64,000 nt of DNA from Leptospira meyeri (GTDB taxonomy: Bacteria > Spirochaetota > Leptospiria > Leptospirales > Leptospiraceae). The stretch lies in NCBI RefSeq assembly GCF_004368965.1, contig NZ_SORO01000001.1, positions 310,001 to 374,000 of the forward strand, read 5' to 3'. Under the pieces are notes generated by a model that searched no databases, was not told where the DNA came from, and saw only the letters and a list, made by a program, of their open reading frames with translations. Below are positions 44,330 through 53,428 of the stretch, one piece after another. The position numbers and the translations under genes were made by a program. Each line of letters opens with the position of its first letter. Positions within the stretch are counted from its first letter, which is position 1.

Positions 44330-47300
44330 ATGAACTCTTGGGGAAATATAGCGTTTGATTTTTATACATTCGGCTCTCTTGTCGGTGTTATTTTTACATT
44401 TTACAATGCACAATTTTTTTTGACGGTAAAAGAAAAATCAGAGGCCACCTACCGATTGGGAATGGGAACTCTGTGGCTTGGTTTATTCCATTTTGGTTAT
44501 ATGATTAACTTTTCCTTTATGGGACCAGCCTCCGCATATATGCGTTGGTTTGTCATCATCGGGGCCATGGCAGGAGCTTCCTATTTAACGAGCTTCTTTT
44601 TAAGTTACCCAGAAGTATATTTTCCCCGATTAAAAAAATACCTTTTTTGGTTCATGAACTTAATTGTTGTTACTGTCACAGGATATTTTGTTTATATTAG
44701 TTTAACAGCCGGTAGGTTGTTTTTCTTTAGTGGTCATTATTGGGATTTTCCTGTTCCGGTTTTTTACAAAACCTATGCACTCATAGTTTTGATTTTTTTT
44801 GTGACCTTTTCCCTAGTTGGAATCTTGCAGATATTCAAAATGCCAAAAGAGTCGAGGTTTGCAACAGCTAGCATTCTCATTGCCTTTATCCTTGTGACGA
44901 TCATTCCAGGAATTATGAATGCACAATCGAGAGATGGTGCTATCGGTAGAGGTATCTATCAAACGATTACAGACCTTGTTCTTGTTGTTGGGCTTTTTGT
45001 GGCGAATGTTGTTTATATCAATAATACAAAAGACAAAACTACGATCATTTCTCGGATCATTGGAATATCTCTCGCTTCCTTTTTGCTTGTTCTCCAGCTC
45101 GTTGCCTATTCTGTCATCCAGCAGTCTGAATCAAATTATGATATGTTACATACGGCGAGAGCAAAAAATTATATTGCAGGACTCGAAACAGACCAAGTTC
45201 CAAGTTTCCATTTTACCTATGATATTAACGAGAAAGAGTTTGTCCGTAAAAACGGAATTGAAGAAACATCTGTGGATCCAGAAGGTTACCAATCCGAATA
45301 TTGGAATTCCTGGGCTTTGGAAACCATCCTTTCCTACAAACAAAGTTCCGATTGGAAAGAAAAAACAAATCGTCTGTTTTTGAAGTTACCAGAGTCTAGC
45401 AAAGGTTATGCGGCTGAGATCAAGCGACTTTTGACAGTGGATCAAGTGGCTAGCCCGGAACTTCTAATCCAAGAACTGGAATCTGAAAAACGTAAAATCC
45501 TCTATACGAGAAATAAATTAAGAGAAATCCCCGTGAAAAATTTTTCCGAAGGGGCAGAGTCATTGGTTAGAAAAAAAGATGGACCCCTTTCTGGTTTTTA
45601 TGGAGCTGCGCGTGCAGTTCTTGCGACGGACATTCCTGAAGACAAAAAGTCCGAAGTCCTCGATCAAATGTTTTCCCCTATGCCAAACCATGGAGATAGA
45701 AATTACAGAGGTCGCGTTAAATTTTCCGAAAACAATCCTCAATATTCGTTTTACGTAAGTTATTTGGTAGTAGATAAAGAAAAAGGCCTAATCCATGAAG
45801 TGGGTTATCCTTATTTGGATTACCGGGAATTCCAAGAAGAAGTCACACTTCCTTGGATCATCGGTGTTTTGTCTCTGGCTTTCCTTGTGATTTTTGGATA
45901 TCGTTTATTCTTCTTAATTGCTCTTCTTCGTCCGATTGAACAAATTATCGAAGGTTTAACCGAAGTAAATTCAGGAAATTTAGAATATCGCCTTACCGTA
46001 CACGTGGAAGATGATATTGGATTTATGGCGAGGTCCTTCAATCGAATGGTTCGTTCCATCCAAGCTGCCAGAAAAAAACTGCAACAGTATGCGGACCAAT
46101 TAGAATTAAAAGTTCAAGAGAGAACCAAGGAATTGGAAAATTCTTTAAAAGAAGTGCAATCTCTTAAACACCAACAAGACGGGGATTATTTTTTAACATC
46201 TCTTCTTTTGCAACCCTTCCATGCCAATCATGCCAATCACGACAATGTACAAGTGGACTTTCTCTTGGAACAAAAGAAAAAATTTACCTTTCGTCAGTAT
46301 GAAAAAGAAATTGGTGGGGATTTGAATATTGCCAATCAGATTTTTTTAAACAATCGTTCTTATACAGTGTTTTTAAATGCAGACGCAATGGGTAAATCCA
46401 TGCAAGGTGCTGGAGGAGCGCTTGTCCTTGGTTCTGTTTTTGAATCGATCATCACTCGCACTCAGCTTTTAAGTGAAGCTCGAAATACATATCCTGAACG
46501 TTGGATCAAAAACACCTTTTTAGAACTTCATAAAATCTTTGAAGGTTTTGATGGTTCGATGCTTGTTTCATTAGTGCTTGGGCTCATTGATAATGAAACA
46601 GGTCTTTTGTATTTTATTAATGCAGAGCACCCTTGGATGGTTTTGTATCGAGACGGAATTGCAAGTTTTATCGAAAACGAACTTATGTTTCGTAAACTTG
46701 GAACTTCAGGAGTACAAGGAAATTTATATATCAAAACATTTCAACTGGAAGCAGGAGATGTTCTACTGGCTGGATCGGATGGAAGAGATGATTTGCTCAT
46801 TTCACATACCGAAGACGGAAAACGAGTCATCAATGAAGACGAAAGACTTTTTCTTAGAGTTGTGGAATCGGGAAAAGGAGATTTGGATCGGATTTATGAA
46901 GAACTGCGTAAGTACGGAAGCCTTACGGACGACTTATCACTTTTAAGAGTTTCTTTTATCGAAGAAAAAGAACGTTTCAAAATCGAGAAAGAAAGGCTAA
47001 AGGAAATTCAATCGCTTTTACACAAAGCAAAAGAGGCGAGTGAATCTTCAGATCTGCAAGAGGCAGTCTCGTATTTAGAAAAAGCAAATTCTTTGGAGGA
47101 AAACATTCCCGAGATCAAAAAGAAATTCATCCAACTTTATTTAAAACTCAAAGACTATGGAAATGCCAAAAAAATGGCCAAAGACTATAGTCTGCTAAAA
47201 CCAATGGATACGGAGATAATGTACATCACGGCTTTTTGTGCCCGTAAGGTAGCCGATATCAAAACAGCAATTGATTTTGGAGAAAGGGTTCGCCTTCGTG

Positions 47301-47479
47301 ATCCCAATCATGTCAAAAATTTGATCAACCTGGGGCAGACTTACTTGGCAGATAAGAACTTTTCTCGTGCAGAAAATATTTTAAGTTCTGCTTTGGAATT
47401 GGATCCTGAAAATCCAAGTTTACAAAGGCTTCTTGACCATATTCGGAAAAAACAAAACAAACAAGATGCGGTCAATTAG
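44330..47479 (+). CDS. Sensor phosphatase: 7-TM-like, HAMP, SpoIIE PP2C, TPR
   Basis: This 1049-aa protein combines an N-terminal block of about seven helices (1-240), another helix near 255-270, an extracytoplasmic region (about 275-495), a helix near 500-520, HAMP (about 520-575), a coiled coil, a SpoIIE-type PP2C phosphatase (about 630-870; EIGGDLNIANQ, NADAMGKSMQ, AGSDGRDDL, DDLSLL) and C-terminal TPR-like repeats (about 885-1045). It should relay an outside signal to dephosphorylation of an anti-sigma antagonist (family knowledge). No STAS or anti-sigma gene is adjacent. The FemAB-like gene is 15 bases away. Confidence 0.9.
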   Translation: MNSWGNIAFDFYTFGSLVGVIFTFYNAQFFLTVKEKSEATYRLGMGTLWLGLFHFGYMINFSFMGPASAYMRWFVIIGAMAGASYLTSFFLSYPEVYFPRLKKYLFWFMNLIVVTVTGYFVYISLTAGRLFFFSGHYWDFPVPVFYKTYALIVLIFFVTFSLVGILQIFKMPKESRFATASILIAFILVTIIPGIMNAQSRDGAIGRGIYQTITDLVLVVGLFVANVVYINNTKDKTTIISRIIGISLASFLLVLQLVAYSVIQQSESNYDMLHTARAKNYIAGLETDQVPSFHFTYDINEKEFVRKNGIEETSVDPEGYQSEYWNSWALETILSYKQSSDWKEKTNRLFLKLPESSKGYAAEIKRLLTVDQVASPELLIQELESEKRKILYTRNKLREIPVKNFSEGAESLVRKKDGPLSGFYGAARAVLATDIPEDKKSEVLDQMFSPMPNHGDRNYRGRVKFSENNPQYSFYVSYLVVDKEKGLIHEVGYPYLDYREFQEEVTLPWIIGVLSLAFLVIFGYRLFFLIALLRPIEQIIEGLTEVNSGNLEYRLTVHVEDDIGFMARSFNRMVRSIQAARKKLQQYADQLELKVQERTKELENSLKEVQSLKHQQDGDYFLTSLLLQPFHANHANHDNVQVDFLLEQKKKFTFRQYEKEIGGDLNIANQIFLNNRSYTVFLNADAMGKSMQGAGGALVLGSVFESIITRTQLLSEARNTYPERWIKNTFLELHKIFEGFDGSMLVSLVLGLIDNETGLLYFINAEHPWMVLYRDGIASFIENELMFRKLGTSGVQGNLYIKTFQLEAGDVLLAGSDGRDDLLISHTEDGKRVINEDERLFLRVVESGKGDLDRIYEELRKYGSLTDDLSLLRVSFIEEKERFKIEKERLKEIQSLLHKAKEASESSDLQEAVSYLEKANSLEENIPEIKKKFIQLYLKLKDYGNAKKMAKDYSLLKPMDTEIMYITAFCARKVADIKTAIDFGERVRLRDPNHVKNLINLGQTYLADKNFSRAENILSSALELDPENPSLQRLLDHIRKKQNKQDAVN

Positions 47480-47494
47480 AGTCTAAGATCTACA

Positions 47495-48661
47495 TTGAGT
47501 GAATCGTTTGAGATAAAAATTTCCCAAAGTTTTCGGGACTTTACGCGAGAAGAGTGGAATCTTCTTGTACCACCAGATTCCGTTTTTCAAGAATATGAAT
47601 TTCTATCTGGGTTAGAAAATGCCGGTTGTATTGGGAATGGAGATTGGAACCCGATAATTGTTTTCGCAAGAAGAAATGAGGTTTTGTTGGGAGTTCTTCC
47701 TGCCTACCTTCGGAATGATTCCTATGGCGAATATATTTTTGATTTCCAGTGGGCCAATGCTTTTCACCGAGCAGGAATTCCCTATTATCCAAAATTGACG
47801 GTAGCCGTTCCTTTCACACCAGTGACAGGGAATCGAATTTTATTTTCCGCAGTTCTAAACGACACTGAAAGAAATTCTTTAGGTTCTCTTCTTTTGCAAA
47901 GGCTTTTGGAATTTGGAAAGGAAAAAGAAACATCTTCTGTTCATATTTTGTTTTGTAAAGAAAATGAACAAATGTTAGGAATTCAAAATTCCTTTGCGCC
48001 AAGACTTTCTCACCAATACCACTGGTTTAATAAAGGTTTTGCGAATTTTGATGATTTTTTATCCACTCTTGTAAAAGACCGTAGAAAAACCATCCGCCAA
48101 GAACGAAGGAAAATTTCTGAATCGGGTCTTATCATCCAAACCCTTACCGGTGACCAGATTACCGAGGACCATGCTCATATATTTTTTACGTTTTATCAAG
48201 ACACACATTCTAAAAAATGGGGTCAGGCATATTTAAACCGAAAGTTCTTTTTGGAAATGCATCGAAACTTTCGGCATCGTTTAGTTCTTGTTTTGGCAAC
48301 GGATCCGTCTGGGAAACCAGTGGGTGGAAGTTGGAATGTTTTTCGAGACGGGTTTTTATTCGGAAGGTATTGGGGAGCTTTGGAGCATATTCCCAATTTA
48401 CATTTTGAGTGTTGTTATTACCGATTGATTGATTTTGCAATTGAACATAAAATGGAACGAGTGGAGGCCGGTGCTCAAGGGGAACATAAATTTCTCAGAG
48501 GTTATGAAGCGGTCCCTATGTATAGTTTACATCATATTTACAATGAACAGGGCAGAGCGGCCATCGAATCCTATTTGGAACGAGAGATTGTGATGGAGCG
48601 GGAAAATATTTCCGCTTATAATTCTCAATCTCCCATTAAATCGCTTCGGGAGGGAACCTAA
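47495..48661 (+). CDS. FemAB/GNAT-like acyltransferase
   Basis: The 388-aa protein matches the peptidoglycan-biosynthesis or DUF482-type GNAT group: VKDRRKTIRQERRKI (residues about 188-202) and the HLHFECCYYRLIDFAIEHK region followed by EAGAQGEHKFLRGYE. These enzymes transfer amino acids or acyl groups; the substrate is unknown. TTG is the likely start. Its stop overlaps the clpS ATG (TAATG), so it leads a clpSA operon. Confidence 0.82.
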   Translation: MSESFEIKISQSFRDFTREEWNLLVPPDSVFQEYEFLSGLENAGCIGNGDWNPIIVFARRNEVLLGVLPAYLRNDSYGEYIFDFQWANAFHRAGIPYYPKLTVAVPFTPVTGNRILFSAVLNDTERNSLGSLLLQRLLEFGKEKETSSVHILFCKENEQMLGIQNSFAPRLSHQYHWFNKGFANFDDFLSTLVKDRRKTIRQERRKISESGLIIQTLTGDQITEDHAHIFFTFYQDTHSKKWGQAYLNRKFFLEMHRNFRHRLVLVLATDPSGKPVGGSWNVFRDGFLFGRYWGALEHIPNLHFECCYYRLIDFAIEHKMERVEAGAQGEHKFLRGYEAVPMYSLHHIYNEQGRAAIESYLEREIVMERENISAYNSQSPIKSLREGT

Positions 48662-49002
48662 TGTCAGATCCAAAACGTAAATCTTATACCGATATGAACG
48701 TTGAACTTCTCGAAAGAGAGAAACAGAAAAAAAAATTAAAAAAACCTGACCGGTATAAGGTGATTCTCATCAACGATGACTACACACCCCAGGAATTTGT
48801 AGTCTATGTACTAGCCAATGTATTTCGGAAATCGATGGAAGAATCTCGTCAAATTATGTGGAAAGCTCATACTTCGGGCTCTGCCGTTTGTGGGGTGTAT
48901 TCTTTGGACATAGCAAGAACAAAGGTTGCGGAAGTGCATAAACTTGCGGACGATGCGGGACATCCATTACAATGCCAATTGGCAAAAGAGGAGGACGAAT
49001 GA
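48661..49002 (+). CDS. clpS: ClpS, adaptor of ClpAP
   Basis: ClpS brings N-degron substrates to ClpA. The 113-aa protein has the conserved YKVILINDDYTPQEFVVYVL (residues 30-49), with the substrate-site Asn-Asp-Asp, and the later HTSGSAVCGVYSLDIA. It overlaps clpA by four bases (ATGA). Confidence 0.96.
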   Translation: MSDPKRKSYTDMNVELLEREKQKKKLKKPDRYKVILINDDYTPQEFVVYVLANVFRKSMEESRQIMWKAHTSGSAVCGVYSLDIARTKVAEVHKLADDAGHPLQCQLAKEEDE

Positions 49003-51266
49003 ACCTTTCCTTAGACTTAGAAAAAACCTTAGAGCTTGCGGGTAAAGAAGCAAGTAAATACCATCACGAATTTATTACATTGGAGCACTTGTTATATGGT
49101 CTGACTTTCAATGAAAAAACAAAAGAAGTTTTGATCCATGTCGGATGTGATTTGGACCTTCTTCGTAAGGATCTCACCGAATACTTTGAGGAAGATCTTT
49201 CCACTATCGCCGTTCCCGATTTAAAAATCCAACCAAGATACACTGTCGGTGTGCAGTTTGTGATTCAGTTTGCCGCTTTTCATGTCCAAAATTCTGGTAA
49301 AGAGGAAGTGGATGGAAACAATGTACTCGTGGCACTTTTCAGAGAAGAAGACAGCCAAGCCTTCTACCTTTTGGCCAAACAAGAAGTCAACCGCCTTGAT
49401 GTGATTAAATATATCTCGCATGGAATCAAAAAAGAATCCGAACCAGAAGAACTAAATTTTACGGAAGAAATCGAACCAGAAGAAGGAGAGACTGGTTCCC
49501 GTAAATCCGCATTGGAAAAGTTTTGTGTCAATCTAACAGAAAGAGCAAGGTTAGGAAAATTAGACCCTTGTATTGGTCGGGAAATTGAAATCGAAAGGAC
49601 CATTCATATTTTATCTCGTAGAAGAAAAAATAACCCAATTTTTGTGGGAGAGGCTGGAGTGGGAAAAACGTCCATTGTGGAAGGTATCGCCGAACGAGTT
49701 GTCAAGGGTCTTGTTCCAAAAAGTTTACGAGGTTTGGAAATTTATTCTTTGGATATGGGACTTGTGATGGCAGGAACCAAATTCCGTGGAGAATTTGAGG
49801 AACGTTTGAAAGCCATCTTACAAGAAGTAGTCGGGAAACCAGAACGAATTATCTTTGTAGATGAAATCCATACGATTGTCGGTGCCGGAGCTGTTTCAGG
49901 CGGAAGTTTAGACGCTTCCAATTTGATGAAACCGGCCCTTGCCAACGGTGAACTCAAATGCATTGGAACTACCACATACAAAGAATATAAATCAATTTTT
50001 GAAAAGGACCATGCCCTTTCCAGAAGGTTTCAAAAAATTGAAGTTACGGAACCTTCCAGAGAAGATGCGATCGAAATTCTAAAAGGCCTCAAACCAAAGT
50101 ACGAATCCTTTCACGGAGTCACCTACAGTGCCAAAGCCATCGAGGCTTGTGTTGACTTATCCAGTTTACATCTTAGGGATCGTTTTTTACCAGACAAAGC
50201 CATTGATTTGATGGATGAATCTGGCGCCTTTGTGAAGTTACGCGATGAGAAAAAAGAAAAGGTCAAAAAACAGGTGGGGATTTTAGAAATTGAATCTCTA
50301 GTTGCAAAAATTGCAAAAATCCCCGAAAAAACAGTAAAAGCTGACGATAAAAAGAAATTAGAACATCTGGATTCGGAAATAAAGTCCATAGTGTTTGGTC
50401 AAGACCATGCCATCGAACAGGTGGTAGATGCCATCCATTATTCAAGGTCAGGCCTCAGTGATGAAGGAAAACCAATCGGTAGTTTTCTTTTTGTTGGCCC
50501 GACGGGTGTGGGTAAAACCGAAGTGGCAAAAACTTTGGCCGAAAAAATGGGAGTGGAGTTTCTTCGTTTTGATATGAGCGAATACATGGAAAAACATTCA
50601 GTATCGCGTCTGATTGGAAGTCCGCCGGGATATGTAGGTTATGACCAAGGTGGTCAACTCACAGATGCTATAACCAAAAATCCCCACTGTGTTTTGTTAT
50701 TCGATGAAATTGAAAAGGCACATGAAGATATTTATAATATTTTATTACAGGTGATGGACCATGCTACACTGACCGATAGCACTGGCAAAAAGGCAGATTT
50801 TCGGAATGTGATCCTCATCTTAACCACAAATACTGGTGCCCAGGAAAGTGCGAAACCTCTACTTGGATTTGAAACCGATCAGTATGATGATCGTTCACTG
50901 AAGGCAATAGAAAGGACATTTACACCCGAGTTTCGGAACCGACTCACTGCCGTTGTGGAATTTGGGGCGCTCTCCATTCCGGTAGTAGAGCTCGTGGTAA
51001 AACGTATGTTCCGTACTTTGCAAGCAAAGGCAAATGAAAAAGGAATTCATTTAGAATTGTCAGGGAAAGCGGTACGCCATTTGGCTGAAACCGGTTATGA
51101 CAAAGCAATGGGTGCAAGACCCATCCAAAGATTACTCAATACAGAAATAGGAAAACCTCTTTCTAAAAAAATCCTTTTCCAAAAAGATAAGGGAACTCGT
51201 TACCTTGTGGATGTGATAGAAAAACAAGGAAAGGCCGTTTTGGAAATTCTGGAAGCGAATGAGTAA
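48999..51266 (+). CDS. clpA: ClpA, ATPase subunit of ClpAP
   Basis: ClpA unfolds proteins for the ClpP protease. The 755-aa protein starts MNLSLDLEKTLELA with a Clp N-domain. Two AAA+ modules follow: Walker A GEAGVGKT and GPTGVGKT, Walker B IIFVDEIHT and VLLFDEIEKAH. The ATG at 48999 overlaps clpS, so I preferred it over a start nine codons upstream. The length is as expected for ClpA rather than ClpB, with no middle coiled coil. clpP itself is not in the window. Confidence 0.96.
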   Translation: MNLSLDLEKTLELAGKEASKYHHEFITLEHLLYGLTFNEKTKEVLIHVGCDLDLLRKDLTEYFEEDLSTIAVPDLKIQPRYTVGVQFVIQFAAFHVQNSGKEEVDGNNVLVALFREEDSQAFYLLAKQEVNRLDVIKYISHGIKKESEPEELNFTEEIEPEEGETGSRKSALEKFCVNLTERARLGKLDPCIGREIEIERTIHILSRRRKNNPIFVGEAGVGKTSIVEGIAERVVKGLVPKSLRGLEIYSLDMGLVMAGTKFRGEFEERLKAILQEVVGKPERIIFVDEIHTIVGAGAVSGGSLDASNLMKPALANGELKCIGTTTYKEYKSIFEKDHALSRRFQKIEVTEPSREDAIEILKGLKPKYESFHGVTYSAKAIEACVDLSSLHLRDRFLPDKAIDLMDESGAFVKLRDEKKEKVKKQVGILEIESLVAKIAKIPEKTVKADDKKKLEHLDSEIKSIVFGQDHAIEQVVDAIHYSRSGLSDEGKPIGSFLFVGPTGVGKTEVAKTLAEKMGVEFLRFDMSEYMEKHSVSRLIGSPPGYVGYDQGGQLTDAITKNPHCVLLFDEIEKAHEDIYNILLQVMDHATLTDSTGKKADFRNVILILTTNTGAQESAKPLLGFETDQYDDRSLKAIERTFTPEFRNRLTAVVEFGALSIPVVELVVKRMFRTLQAKANEKGIHLELSGKAVRHLAETGYDKAMGARPIQRLLNTEIGKPLSKKILFQKDKGTRYLVDVIEKQGKAVLEILEANE

Positions 51267-51336
51267 GCTCAAAATGAGAAGAAGTTTCTTGAATTACCAT
51301 TGGGTATAAGCCTATTTCTTTCGTTCTTTAAGCTAT

Positions 51337-51885
51337 TTAAAACCTTACTAGAACTTCATCTTCTCTTTTAAAGGTAAGGTATCCGAATACAAAGGCACCG
51401 AATACCGATCCTAAAAATAAGTAAAAGGGCAGTCCCAGACCAACTTCCTCTGGTTTGACAAAGTCGTAAAAATAACGTTTAGGGTCTAAGTATCCCCAAA
51501 TCACAAATACAATCGATATCATTTGGCTCGCAAAAAACCATATCCTTGTCCAAGATGATTTCCAAAATCCCAAAAAGAAAAAATTGAGAAGAGCGAGAAG
51601 AATAAACACTGAATTTAACTTAGGTCCAAGGGAAATCGATTCTTCTAATTCAAAAAATCGAATATGGTAGGAAAACCATGGAAGGACAGAAAAGAGAAGT
51701 TGTAGGAATAAAAAGATAAAAAATATCTTATCAAAGAATATCTTATGATTCCAATACCTGTAGAGTGTTAAAAATATTTTCTTTGTTAAATGCCACCAAG
51801 CTAAAATTAAGTCAGGGACAAACAACAAAGCTTCTTTTAAAAACAGAATCAAATCAAAACATTTGGAAAAAAGGGAATTTGTCAT
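51337..51885 (-). CDS. Unknown membrane protein, 182 aa
   Basis: The protein has four membrane segments (LFLKEALLFV, FFIFLFLQLLFSVLPW, SVFILLALLNFFFLGF and AFVFGYL-type) and no recognised domain. Its start overlaps the stop of the ridA gene by four bases. I cannot assign a role; it lies at the convergence with clpA. Confidence 0.55.
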   Translation of the reverse strand: MTNSLFSKCFDLILFLKEALLFVPDLILAWWHLTKKIFLTLYRYWNHKIFFDKIFFIFLFLQLLFSVLPWFSYHIRFFELEESISLGPKLNSVFILLALLNFFFLGFWKSSWTRIWFFASQMISIVFVIWGYLDPKRYFYDFVKPEEVGLGLPFYLFLGSVFGAFVFGYLTFKREDEVLVRF

Positions 51886-52340
51886 TCTACTTCTGCGACC
51901 ATTTCCAATTCCACACTAGCATCTAGAGGAAGAGAACTCACACCAATGGCAAAACGCGCATGTTTCCCTTTGTCTCCAAAAATGGCACCAAGAAGTTCTG
52001 AAGCACCATTTGCAACTAAGTGTTGTTCGGTGAATTCCGGTGTTCCTGCAACAAAAACTCCAAGTTTGACGATGGATTTGATTTTGTCTAAAGATTCAAT
52101 GTGAAGTAAAGTTGTCGCAAGGGCATTGAGAACACATTGTTTGGCTTCTTCTTTGGCTTCCTCAAGACTAACCTCACGTCCAACCTTTCCTGTTTTTCGT
52201 AGTTTCCCTGCCACAAGCGGAAGTTGTCCGGAGGTAAAAATCAGGTTTCCTGACCTTTTGGAAGGAATATAGGCAGCTAGTGCAGCGGGAACTGGGGGGA
52301 TTTCTAAACCCAGCTGTTTCAAGGTATCTTGGATAGACAT
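51882..52340 (-). CDS. ridA: RidA/YjgF-family protein
   Basis: RidA proteins hydrolyse reactive enamine/imine intermediates. The 152-aa protein from MSIQDTLKQLG shows the family patterns GNLIFTSGQLP and VKLGVFVAGTPEFTE, with later FAIGVSSLPLDASVELE. Arg of the classical RidA active site (in the R-x-A-V segment near the C-terminus) reads FAIGVS here, so this is of the less conserved Rid group. The longer start adds 17 residues without homology. Confidence 0.85.
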   Translation of the reverse strand: MSIQDTLKQLGLEIPPVPAALAAYIPSKRSGNLIFTSGQLPLVAGKLRKTGKVGREVSLEEAKEEAKQCVLNALATTLLHIESLDKIKSIVKLGVFVAGTPEFTEQHLVANGASELLGAIFGDKGKHARFAIGVSSLPLDASVELEMVAEVE

Positions 52341-52415
52341 TGGATTCCAGGCTAACAAGGCCCTCCGTAAGAGACAAAATTTTTTTTTCAAAAACGATTA
52401 AAATAGAAAACATTC

Positions 52416-52444
52416 TTGACATTTGGCAGTCAAAGATATAGATT
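52416..52444 (+). promoter_or_regulatory. Promoter of the hsp20 pair
   Basis: TTGACA (52416-52421) followed by 17 bases and TAGATT (52439-52444); TATAGA at 52437 with 15-base spacing is the alternative. The CIRCE element begins 11 bases downstream. Confidence 0.6.
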
Positions 52445-52454
52445 GCTAATCGAA

Positions 52455-52481
52455 ATAGCAGTCGTACCATTTGAGTGCTAA
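52455..52481 (+). promoter_or_regulatory. CIRCE element (HrcA operator)
   Basis: ATAGCAGTC-GTACCATTT-GAGTGCTAA fits the CIRCE form TTAGCACTC-N9-GAGTGCTAA: right arm 9/9, left arm 7/9, spacer exactly nine. It lies between the promoter and the first hsp20 start, the normal repressor position. Confidence 0.85.
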
Positions 52482-52489
52482 AGAGGAGA

Positions 52490-52939
52490 ATGAGCATGTT
52501 GTTCCGAATTCTAGACCCACAAACCAAAGCAAATCAATTCTGGAGAGATTTTGACAGGCTGAACGATGAGTTGACTCGTTCCATTTTGGACAGCCAATTT
52601 GGATCCTCATCCAATTTCCCTCCAGTGAATGTTTACACAAAGGAAGACGAGGCCCTTGTAACCTGTTTACTTCCTGGACTCGAACCAGACCAAATCGAAA
52701 TCAATGTAAAGGACAATCTTCTTTCGATCCATGGAAAGAAAAAGACCGAAGAACTAGCAGAAGGAACCGAAGTTCTTCGTCGTGAGATCTTTAATGGGGA
52801 ATTCCATCGAACTTTGGAATTACCGTTTCGAGTCGATTCGGAACATGTCCTAGCAAAATTTACCAATGGAATTTTAAACATCCATCTTCCTCGTAGAGAA
52901 GAAGATAAACCTAAAAAAGTATCCATCACACTAGGGTAA
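52490..52939 (+). CDS. Hsp20 small heat-shock protein (first)
   Basis: Small heat-shock proteins bind unfolding proteins without ATP. The 149-aa protein has the alpha-crystallin domain (about 45-140) with EALVTCLLPGLEPDQIEI, DNLLSIHGKK and FTNGILNIHLP. AGAGGAGA precedes the ATG. It is directly behind the CIRCE operator, so HrcA should control it by heat. The second hsp20 gene follows after 11 bases. Confidence 0.94.
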   Translation: MSMLFRILDPQTKANQFWRDFDRLNDELTRSILDSQFGSSSNFPPVNVYTKEDEALVTCLLPGLEPDQIEINVKDNLLSIHGKKKTEELAEGTEVLRREIFNGEFHRTLELPFRVDSEHVLAKFTNGILNIHLPRREEDKPKKVSITLG

Positions 52940-52950
52940 GGAGATAAGTT

Positions 52951-53349
52951 ATGAATACACTGACAAAAGAAAATCACGGAAACGTTTCAGAAACCGTAGA
53001 GGGAAAAGATCAAAAGTTAACCACTCGAGTTTATTCCCCTAATGTAGATGTGTTGGAAACAGAAGAGACCATTCAGTTCTTTGTAGAGATGCCTGGAGTG
53101 GATCAAACTTCAGTAGACATATCCATCGAAAAAGACCAATTGATTTTGGAAGGTAAATTTGTTTCTTCTGAAGAATCTCGTGGTCAGGTAAGACTTGCGG
53201 AATATAGAGAAGGAAACTATTACCGTAAGTTTACAATTGGCAAGGCAATTCATTCAGATAAGGCCACTGCAAAAATGAAAAATGGAATTTTGGAATTAAC
53301 CATTCCAAAAATGGAACCTAAAAAAACAAAAATCGAAATTCAGAAATAA
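52951..53349 (+). CDS. Hsp20 small heat-shock protein (second)
   Basis: The 132-aa paralogue has the alpha-crystallin domain with FFVEMPGVDQTSVDIS, DQLILEGKF and KMKNGILELTIPK. It is close to the first hsp20 gene and shares its promoter. The N-terminal arm differs, which often changes oligomer size and clients. A terminator follows. Confidence 0.94.
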   Translation: MNTLTKENHGNVSETVEGKDQKLTTRVYSPNVDVLETEETIQFFVEMPGVDQTSVDISIEKDQLILEGKFVSSEESRGQVRLAEYREGNYYRKFTIGKAIHSDKATAKMKNGILELTIPKMEPKKTKIEIQK

Positions 53350-53391
53350 GTCTCTTTTGTGTTTGGTAAATCTAAAGTGAACTTAATTTCG

Positions 53392-53428
53392 AACCCGGGT
53401 ACCTTAAAAAGGTGCGCCGGGTTTTTTT
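53392..53428 (+). terminator. Terminator of the hsp20 pair
   Basis: AACCCGG (53392-53398) pairs with CCGGGTT (53417-53423), with an inner ACCTT/AAGGT stem, followed by seven T. It ends at the hisC stop codon. Confidence 0.85.
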
